From CAYJPA01 sp964371945 (lineage in GTDB: Bacteria; Chloroflexota; Chloroflexia; Thermomicrobiales; UBA6265): 64,000 nt of DNA. A program made the translations under genes and the position numbers. This document shows positions 54,687 through 62,213 of this stretch, one piece after another (positions within the stretch are counted from its first letter, which is position 1; the number at the start of each line of letters is the position of its first letter). The stretch covers positions 37,345 through 101,344 of the forward strand of contig CAYJPA010000003.1 in assembly GCA_964371945.1 (NCBI GenBank). The letters are read 5' to 3'. Below the pieces are notes generated by a model. The model did not search any database and had not been told where the DNA came from. It saw only the letters and a program-made list of their open reading frames with translations.

Positions 54687-55031
54687 GTGATCGATCGCAT
54701 GCCGCAACACGGCGAGATCTGGTGGGTCGAGCTTGTCGCTGTCGTCGGACGAGAGTAGGCGGGGCGACGCCCCGCCGTCGTCGTTTCATCGAACGAATTT
54801 CTCGAAACCGGCGCGCGCCGGGCCGCAGTGGTCCCGATAAAGACCAACTTCCACGACCTGCCAAGCTGGGTGCCGATCAACCCATCCATCGGAATCCTGA
54901 AACCGAGCTGGGCACTCCCCGATCAAATCCGCGCGGTCGACTTCAGCCGACTAGTGAAACGCCTGGGAATTGTTGACGAAGCTACACGGGCCGCGATCGA
55001 CCGGATACTCCGGCTGGTTCTCGATCTCTAG
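54687..55031 (+). pseudogene. PemK/MazF-family toxin gene interrupted by an in-frame amber codon
   Basis: The frame begins at the GTG at 54687 (an ATG at 54699 is also possible). It reads MPQHGEIWWVELVAVVGRE, meets TAG at 54756-54758 and continues as AGRRPAVVVSSNEFLE, VVPIKTNFHDLPSWVPIN, IGILKPSWALPDQIRAVDFSRLVKRLG, to TAG at 55029-55031. That is the normal MazF order (GEIWWV..., GREQ-like AGRRPAVVVS, IRAVDxxRL). Relatives commonly have Gln just before AGRRP, so TAG probably replaces CAG. Without suppression only a 23-residue N-terminal peptide is made, so the endoribonuclease is presumably dead. Confidence 0.83.
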
Positions 55032-55301
55032 GGCGCAATACGGGCTTCATCTAGTCCACTCATACGGAGAGTATTGGTCAATCGAAGGTGCGTGTCTCTG
55101 AGTACCGCCGACAAGACATACCGTTGGAAAAACCGATCTCGCAGCCTGGAGCGACTCGTCGCGGAGCTGCCGACTCATTGAGCCGTTCCGCACATTTGCT
55201 CGGGCCCACCGATTCCCAGAACGCGATTGACCGTTCTTCAGACCCCTATTCCGCAAATGCCTACGATTCATCACTCCGAGTCCGCGTTTCACAAAACCTG
55301 C

Positions 55302-55328
55302 TTAGCACTCTCTCTTGCAGAGTGCTAA
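55302..55328. promoter_or_regulatory. CIRCE operator (HrcA binding site) of groESL
   Basis: Perfect match to the CIRCE consensus: TTAGCACTC (55302-55310), a 9-nt spacer, GAGTGCTAA (55320-55328). It overlaps the -35 element of the promoter at 55315-55343, as expected for HrcA repression of chaperonin genes. Confidence 0.97.
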
Positions 55329-55343
55329 GAAGGTTGGTACAAT
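55315..55343 (+). promoter_or_regulatory. groESL promoter
   Basis: TTGCAG (55315-55320) and TACAAT (55338-55343) are 17 bp apart. The -35 hexamer sits inside the CIRCE spacer and right arm. Transcription would start near 55350, about 80 nt before the groES ATG. Confidence 0.75.
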
Positions 55344-55431
55344 CCTTCGCTGTCAACGGTTTTTGGATGCGCCGGCCGTTCCACGTTACCCGGACGGCGC
55401 AATCGGTACAGTTTTAGGAGGAAGGACACGC

Positions 55432-55755
55432 ATGTCTGATTCCAATGGCGCGAGTGCGACCGCACTCAAGCTCTCTCCCCTCGGCGACCGCGTCGTGATC
55501 AAACCGGCCGGCCGCGAAGAGACCACCAAGAGCGGTCTCGTGCTCCCGGACACCGCTAAAGAGAAGCCACAAAAAGGCACCATCATCGCCGCCGGCCCTG
55601 GCCGCCGTGACGACGATGGCGATCGCATCGAGCTCGACGTCAAGGTTGGGGACGTCGTCCTCTTCGCCAAGTACGCCGGCACTGAGTTCAAGCTCGAAGA
55701 AGAGGACCTCTTGATTCTGGCCGAGAAGGACATTCTCGCCGTCATCGAAGGTTAG
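55432..55755 (+). CDS. groES: Co-chaperonin GroES
   Basis: 107 residues from the ATG at 55432, with AGGAGG in the right place; the frame is open back to 55315 but only non-coding residues are added. The GroES core is plain: LKLSPLGDRVVIKPAGREETTKSGLVLPDTAKEKPQKG, GDVVLFAKYAGTEFK and LLILAEKDILAVI. It caps GroEL and closes the folding chamber. First gene of the HrcA-controlled operon. A 10-residue N-terminal extension (MSDSNGASAT) precedes the usual start of the family. An intergenic repeat directly follows the stop. Confidence 0.98.
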   Translation: MSDSNGASATALKLSPLGDRVVIKPAGREETTKSGLVLPDTAKEKPQKGTIIAAGPGRRDDDGDRIELDVKVGDVVLFAKYAGTEFKLEEEDLLILAEKDILAVIEG

Positions 55756-55812
55756 CTTTGAGCCGCTAGCCGCAAGCATTGTGCTTCAAGCCACAAGCTG
55801 CAAGCCGTAAGC
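55752..55812 (+). repeat. Post-stop intergenic repeat, copy B (after groES)
   Basis: Begins at the groES stop and carries TTTGAGCCGCTAGCCGCAAGC, then GCTTCAAGC and CAAGCTGCAAGCCG blocks. It is related to copies A (26665-26722) and C (57611-57672) in the same orientation relative to the preceding coding sequence. Confidence 0.7.
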
Positions 55813-55853
55813 GGTTCCATGTTCTCAGTCCCGGAGGGACTTCGCGGAATGAG

Positions 55854-55917
55854 CCCGGGATTTCAATCCCGGGAACTGGACGCGAACGTGATACAGGCCC
55901 GGGGTTTCATCCTCGGG
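55854..55917. repeat. Two related GC-rich hairpins between groES and groEL
   Basis: CCCGGGATT/AATCCCGGG (55854-55873) and CCCGGGG/CCTCGGG (55898-55917, one G-U pair) are tandem, similar stem-loops (both read GCCCGGG.TTTCA..C.CGGGAA). They lie in the 214-bp groES-groEL gap, together with repeat copy B, and could affect read-through or mRNA stability. Confidence 0.65.
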
Positions 55918-55969
55918 AATCCGGAATTCAATATCCGCCGGTGTCCGGCGGCAACAAGGAGCACATCAA

Positions 55970-57610
<1,641 letters not shown>

Positions 57611-57613
<3 letters not shown>

Positions 57614-57672
57614 GCTTGAGCCACTAGCCGCTAGCCGCTAGGTGTTAGCTTCAAGCGGCAAGCTCCAAGCTA
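57611..57672 (+). repeat. Post-stop intergenic repeat, copy C (after groEL)
   Basis: Starts at the groEL stop: GCTTGAGCCACTAGCCGCTA, then GTGTTAG, CTTCAAGCGGCAAGC and TCCAAGC. It is closest to copy A. It precedes the terminator at 57684-57718. Confidence 0.75.
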
Positions 57673-57683
57673 ACGATTCGCGG

Positions 57684-57718
57684 AACGGGGTGTGGTTTTT
57701 GTGGCCATGCCCCGTTTT
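57684..57718 (+). terminator. groEL terminator
   Basis: AACGGGGTGTGG (57684-57695) pairs with CCATGCCCCGTT (57705-57716) through 12 pairs, two of them G-U, with a 9-nt loop, followed by TTTTCGTTTT. Confidence 0.8.
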
Positions 57719-57774
57719 CGTTTTGAACGTGTTCTGGATTTTTGATTGATGGCAGCGGAACTGTCCCCGACAGG

Positions 57775-58362
57775 TCAGGCGGAGATGAGGTATTTCCGCA
57801 TGATTGGCCGGGTTGGAGAGCGGCGGGCGACTTCCTGGAAACCGGCCGCCAGAAATGCCGAGGCGATACCGGTCCAGACGAACGCGTCGGCCTGTTTGGA
57901 GCCGTCTCGTGGTTCGATTGGGTAGCCCTCGACGATCGACGCGCCCCGTGCTCCGGCGAAGTCGACGGCCGCGAGGAGAAGTCTGTGGCTCAGGCCGTGC
58001 CGCCGGTGCGGCTTTGCCACAAAGAGACAGGTAATCGACCAAACCGGTTGATCATCGACAGGTCGCAGGATTCGAGATCGGGCGAGCGCTGGATACGTGG
58101 GTCGTGGGGCCACCGCGCACCAGGCAACTGGGTCGCTGCCGATGTACGCCAGCACCCCGGGCCGTTCGCCCGATTCGACGATCGTTTTGAACGCCTCCCG
58201 GTTGGTATCTCCAGTCGACGCGTTCATTTCGGCACGGGACTGCCGCCACACCATGCACCAACATCCGCCACACGCGCCCCGCTTCCCAAAGAGATGCTCG
58301 AGATCGTTCCAACGATCCGCGGTTGCGGGGTAAGTGATCAACTCCCGTTCGTGCGACGTCAT
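57775..58362 (-). CDS. GNAT-family N-acetyltransferase with Cys-rich GGCWCM motif
   Basis: 195 residues. The N-terminal LFGKRGACGGCWCMVWRQS is characteristic of a GNAT subfamily with a conserved Cys cluster. The acetyl-CoA site is in WSITCLFVAKPHRRHGLSHRLLLAAVDFA (HRRHGLS in place of the usual Q/RxxGxG/A), and GASIVEGYPIEP with GIASAFLAAGFQEVARRSPTRPIMR closes the fold. Its ATG (58362) overlaps the stop of the upstream MFS fragment by 4 bp. Acceptor unknown. Confidence 0.87.
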   Translation of the reverse strand: MTSHERELITYPATADRWNDLEHLFGKRGACGGCWCMVWRQSRAEMNASTGDTNREAFKTIVESGERPGVLAYIGSDPVAWCAVAPRPTYPALARSRILRPVDDQPVWSITCLFVAKPHRRHGLSHRLLLAAVDFAGARGASIVEGYPIEPRDGSKQADAFVWTGIASAFLAAGFQEVARRSPTRPIMRKYLISA

Positions 58363-58706
58363 GGCGCGACTTCCCCTATGGGTGCTTCGATGATGACATT
58401 GCCGAAATCGCTGCCGGGGTGATCGTCAGCTTCCCGGATCTCACGAATAAAATCGCCTGTCAGATCTGGACCGCTGACGATCAATGCGGAATCGAGGATC
58501 ATGACCGGGGTTCCGACCAGGGAAGTCGGCAGTCCGCCGATTGCCCTACCAATCGGTCCACGGGCGGAACCGGTGGTCGCGAAGACGTACCAGATCAGTG
58601 CCACCCGGGTCATCCCGTCGCCGAGCACCGAGAAGGAGAAGCCAAGCCAGAAACGGCGAAACGCCGGGTTGGTGAAAACATCTCGGTATCGCGAGAAGGT
58701 GATCAA
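58359..58706 (-). pseudogene. Truncated MFS-transporter N-terminus
   Basis: The first ~50 residues (TTG start at 58706, GGGAG upstream; VFTNPAFRRFWLGFSFSVLGDGMTRVALIWYVFATTGSA) are the N-terminus and first span of an MFS_3-type exporter. After that the sequence (GPIGRAIGGLPTSLVGTPVMILDSALIV) keeps only traces of the family and ends at residue 115, whereas intact members have ~400. The rest of the transporter is absent. The stop overlaps the GNAT start as ATGA, so the fragment may still drive coupled translation of that gene. Confidence 0.65.
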
Positions 58707-58852
58707 CGCTTGCTCCCGAACGCTCGAATGGATATGAGGCTCTTTCTACAGAACGAGTTGGGGGTTGAATTGTGAGAAGATCGCCAACTTCGAATCGACC
58801 GGCCGGGTTGACAAGGTAGATCGATCAGAAATCGGATGGGATTGATGCTCGA

Positions 58853-58880
58853 TTGACAACTTGATGCTCAGACGTATAGT
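58853..58880 (+). promoter_or_regulatory. Sigma70-type promoter upstream of the endolysin-like gene
   Basis: TTGACA (58853-58858) and TATAGT (58875-58880) with 16 bp between them, near consensus. Transcription would begin near 58887, giving a leader of ~95 nt before the ATG at 58983. Confidence 0.75.
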
Positions 58881-58982
58881 GGAATGGAATGGTTGACCTT
58901 AGCTACTAACTCTGCACCTCGCGCTCCCGGCGCCACGCCGTCGATTCAAGCGGCGAAAGCGACGATGAAAGGAAGGCGACCG

Positions 58983-60404
58983 ATGACAAAGTGGCGAGAG
59001 ATCGGCAATTTCACGCTCGACACCTGGACACAGACCCTCAAAGCCGCGGGAAGTCCGTTGTTCGCGGCTTCATCCGACGCCTATGAGGCGGCCAAGCCGC
59101 ACACCGGGCTCTGCCTAGCGATGCTACGAGTCGAGTCGCAATTCGGCCTGGCCTTCAACGCGAACAGAGCGTCCAACAAGAACTACCTGAACCTCCGTCC
59201 GCCGGCCGGCGGCGGTTACCTTGCCTTCCCGACCGCGGTCGACGGCATTCGCGCCTGGCGGGATCGAATCACGTCACCCACCTATAAGGAAGGGATCTAC
59301 GCGCGGACCGGCACGATCGAGGAGCTGATCCACGTCTACGCTCCCTCGTTCGACAACAACAACGAGGCGGAGTACGTCGCATCCATAAAGAGGGACCTTG
59401 GCCGCTGGGGCATCTCGCTGACCGGCGAGCCGATTCCGGAACAAGGTCCGGTGGTCTTCGGCAATGTGCCGAAGCCGCCGATCATCGAGCTCATTTGCAG
59501 CAAACCGTTCGAAGGCGCCGGCTTCTATCGCGTTTCGCCGCGAGACAATGTCGGTGTATGCGAGCACATCACCGACGGGCGTGGAAGCGTTGAGTTCTAT
59601 CACCAGTTCTTCTCGACCGGCGGCGAGCGCGCGGCCGACGCGCTGGTCGATTTCGTGATCGGACGCGACGGCCGGATCGCGATGCTCAACGATTGGCGGG
59701 GAACGCGTGCGCCGTGGGCAAACGGCAACAAGCTCGGACTTGAGGGCGACGGACCGCGATTTCTGCAGACATTCGGCGTCGCCGGGATCGATCAGCGACT
59801 CGTGTCGATCGAGCATGAGGGCACCGCCGCCGAAGATTGGACGCCGGCGATGTGGAGCGCGGCGGTCGCGCTCGACGCCTGGCTGTTCGACCAGATGGGC
59901 ATCCGGTACGACACCTATCCGATCCACCAGAAGTACGGCGTGGTCACGCACATGCTGCATTCGGAGTTCACGAACAAGGGCGGCAACGCACTGGACGAGT
60001 GCCCCGGCCGCTTTTTAAAACAACGGATCACGCGGTTTCAGTCCGAGGTACGGGCGGTGATGAAGGCGCATCAGTCGTCGGTGGCGGGGGTGCCATCGCC
60101 GAACCCGTTCGCGAAGCCTTCACCGATCACATGGAAGCGCGGCGACACCGGCACGTTCGATCTCAACGGCACGCCGGCGCTTGCGTTCGTGCTGCAGGTG
60201 AAGTGCACGGCGACGAAGGTGACGCCGCGGGTGAGCGCGACCAACAAGAAGGCCGTGGGGCCCGATCTCAAGAAGGGCGACACGGCGATCGCGATCGGGT
60301 CGTACCACGGCGGGCCGGAACGATTGCCGTTCGTGGTGTTGGACGGCGGCGGCCGGGTTCCCTACAAGAGCGTGCGGCCGTTGGTGCCGTTGCCGCCAAC
60401 CTGA
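58983..60404 (+). CDS. Endolysin-like bifunctional peptidoglycan hydrolase (glucosaminidase plus amidase)
   Basis: 473 residues from the ATG at 58983 (MTKWREIGNF), preceded by AAGGAAGG; an upstream ATG at 58884 is less likely. Residues ~20-150 resemble a mannosyl-glycoprotein endo-beta-N-acetylglucosaminidase domain (LCLAMLRVESQFGLAFNANRASNKNYLNLRP, the catalytic Glu being in the RVESQFG motif; AVDGIRAWRDRI). Residues ~190-360 look like an amidase_2 domain (ADALVDFVIGRDGRIAMLNDW, VSIEHEGTA with His, VVTHMLHSEF, DECPGRFL). A C-terminal ~80-residue domain (SPITWKRGDTGTFDL) may bind the wall. No signal peptide is seen, as in phage endolysins, but no holin or phage genes are adjacent. Confidence 0.8.
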   Translation: MTKWREIGNFTLDTWTQTLKAAGSPLFAASSDAYEAAKPHTGLCLAMLRVESQFGLAFNANRASNKNYLNLRPPAGGGYLAFPTAVDGIRAWRDRITSPTYKEGIYARTGTIEELIHVYAPSFDNNNEAEYVASIKRDLGRWGISLTGEPIPEQGPVVFGNVPKPPIIELICSKPFEGAGFYRVSPRDNVGVCEHITDGRGSVEFYHQFFSTGGERAADALVDFVIGRDGRIAMLNDWRGTRAPWANGNKLGLEGDGPRFLQTFGVAGIDQRLVSIEHEGTAAEDWTPAMWSAAVALDAWLFDQMGIRYDTYPIHQKYGVVTHMLHSEFTNKGGNALDECPGRFLKQRITRFQSEVRAVMKAHQSSVAGVPSPNPFAKPSPITWKRGDTGTFDLNGTPALAFVLQVKCTATKVTPRVSATNKKAVGPDLKKGDTAIAIGSYHGGPERLPFVVLDGGGRVPYKSVRPLVPLPPT

Positions 60405-60600
60405 GCGACGTCTGCTGGTTTGCTTTTCGCAGCCGATGTCGCAAAATGTCACAAAATGTCACAGGCTAGCAGTTGGGGTTAGATCGGATTGGTCGTATCG
60501 TTTAGGTATCGACTGAAATGGTGAGATACTCCTAACCGATTATAATCATCGGTCTTATTCTTCCAAAGCATTAACAGCTTGTCGCGGTGAGGGAGAGAAC

Positions 60601-60900
60601 TCAATCGTATTGGAGAACCTCACCGAGCGAGCCGCGTTTGGGTTTGCTGAAATAACGAAGTAGGCGGCCTTCCGCGCGTTCCGGATGCCAGAGGATCAGC
60701 CACCAGAAGCGGCCGGCGGGGTCCGACAGCCGCCCTAACTCGCACCAACCGCTTCCGCTCAGTTCAATTTGATCACAACGATACGGCCAAGCGATGAGAA
60801 CCGTGATTCCCTGCATCGAGGCGCGCGCGCTGAGCTCGCGGGCCGCAAGCCCGATGACACCGGCAATGAGCTCGTCGTCGAAGTCGATGGAAGGCGGCAT
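60601..60900 (-). CDS. Small hypothetical protein
   Basis: 99 residues from the ATG at 60900 with AGAGG 8 nt upstream. An N-terminal helical part (FDDELIAGVIGLAARELSARASM) leads into a Trp-rich segment (WCELGRLSDPAGRFWWLILWHPE) and a basic tail. No signal peptide, no recognised family. The open frame, start and composition favour a real gene but with no functional clue. Confidence 0.5.
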   Translation of the reverse strand: MPPSIDFDDELIAGVIGLAARELSARASMQGITVLIAWPYRCDQIELSGSGWCELGRLSDPAGRFWWLILWHPERAEGRLLRYFSKPKRGSLGEVLQYD

Positions 60901-61355
60901 GCCGGGGCCTCTTGGTGGGAAGGATGCCCGGCACGGCGCGGAACTTCAGTTCTCGCGGGCATCGCTGAGGGTACCTGGTCCGCCCCGTCGGGTCAACGCG
61001 TTCACGTCTCGCAATTTGCTCCCAATTTGGTGGCGATCCGGTCGTTTGAGGAAGTGTGCGGGCATGTGTTGTCAAGCCCATTTTCCCGGCTGAACCGCTC
61101 GCTCGCACCCGGTCGAAGATTGGCACGGAACAAGCAGTGGCGGAAGGACGCTACCGCCTGGGTGTAACGCCGGGGGCGGAGACCCCGGCGGAACTGCAGT
61201 TGGCGCGTGCGGCCGCTGTCGCCGTCTAATGAACGAAAATAACATCGAACGGAGGAGATACCTGAGACATAGAACGTGACTATATTTGGATCCTTGAGGT
61301 AATTCCATCGGCTGCGCCAGCGTGACAAGGTCCACTCAAGTTCAAGGAGCTGTGA
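60901..61355. other. Intergenic region before the second ParDE module
   Basis: 455 bp with no gene recognised. Open frames on both strands lack domains and plausible starts. It is a mixture of GC-rich and AT-rich stretches; the antitoxin promoter should be near its right end. No RNA gene seen. Confidence 0.4.
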
Positions 61356-61643
61356 ATGGTCATTCAACTCACCCCATCTCTTCAGTCCAAGGTTGACCAT
61401 CTCGTCGAGAGTGGCAGATTTGATGACCCAGAGTCCGTGCTTGAAGCTTCCCTGTCACTTCTTCAGGAGCGAGAAGAGCGCCTGGAGTGGCTTCGTCACG
61501 AACTTGCGCTCGCCGAAGAGCAAGTTCGCCGTGGAGAAGTCATCGAGTACACCCCTGAGTTAGTTCCTCGTCTACTTACCGAGGCGATTGAATGTAATCG
61601 CAAAAGTCTTCCAATTGGCGATGCCGTCCAACCGCCGGATTGA
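61356..61643 (+). CDS. parD: ParD-family antitoxin, copy 2
   Basis: 95 residues, the same length as copy 1 and closely related: MVIQLTPSLQSKVDHLVESGRFDDPESVLEASLSLLQ. The ribbon-helix-helix is intact, and the tail (RRGEVIEYTPELVPRLLTEAI) keeps the same arrangement. It overlaps the toxin gene by 23 bp (61621-61643), exactly as in the first module, so the two modules are diverged duplicates. Likely still a functional DNA-binding antitoxin. Confidence 0.9.
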   Translation: MVIQLTPSLQSKVDHLVESGRFDDPESVLEASLSLLQEREERLEWLRHELALAEEQVRRGEVIEYTPELVPRLLTEAIECNRKSLPIGDAVQPPD

Positions 61644-62109
61644 GTTTTCGGAACTCGCCAAAGACGATCTCGACGACGCTCTTCAATACACGGCCAGAGA
61701 GTGGAGTGAAGACGCCGCTCGAAACGCTGTCGAGTCGTTGGCGGACGCCGCGTCTCACATTGGCAGATTTCCGGAGATAGGGCGGCCCCGAGGGGATATC
61801 AGTACAGGTCTGAGATCGCATATTGTTGGCCACCATGTTGTCTTCTATTCAACAACCAACAACCTCACCACCGTCTTACGCATAGTGACCATAGACGCAA
61901 TGTCACGGATCTCAAGTCGCTCGATGTCGAGGATTGAGCATACTCTTCTGCAGGCGATCAGGATCAAGGCTGCAACTCGCATTTGCGACTGGTCCTCTCA
62001 CCGGATGCGGTTTTCGCCACGAAACAAATTGAAATCGCTTCTCGCGACCTTGAGTGCGCAAAGGGAATCGCAACCGTGTGTCCACCCACGGATCGATTGT
62101 TTGGGATGA
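61621..62109 (+). pseudogene. parE: ParE toxin copy 2, frameshifted at the C-terminus
   Basis: From the ATG at 61621 (MPSNRRIEFSELAKDDLDDALQYTAREWSED) the frame matches ParE through GLRSHIVGHHVVFYSTTNNLTTVLRIV. Then, instead of the conserved VH-R-L ending, the frame reads TIDAMSRISSRS and runs on to 62109 without similarity. If two bases (AC, 61888-61889) are skipped the sequence becomes VHRRNVTDLKSLDVED followed by TGA at 61935-61937, the expected C-terminus. Thus an insertion of two (or loss of one) nucleotides has replaced the last ~15 residues by a ~70-residue tail. The C-terminal strand is important in ParE, so activity is doubtful. Confidence 0.82.
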
Positions 62110-62213
62110 TGCAAGCCCTATCGATGGTCGCGAAGGCCGCACGTCCGAGCAGTTCAATTCGTATGGTGCCCGGACGTGAACGGCATTTCTGACCTACGGG
62201 AATCCAGCGAGAA

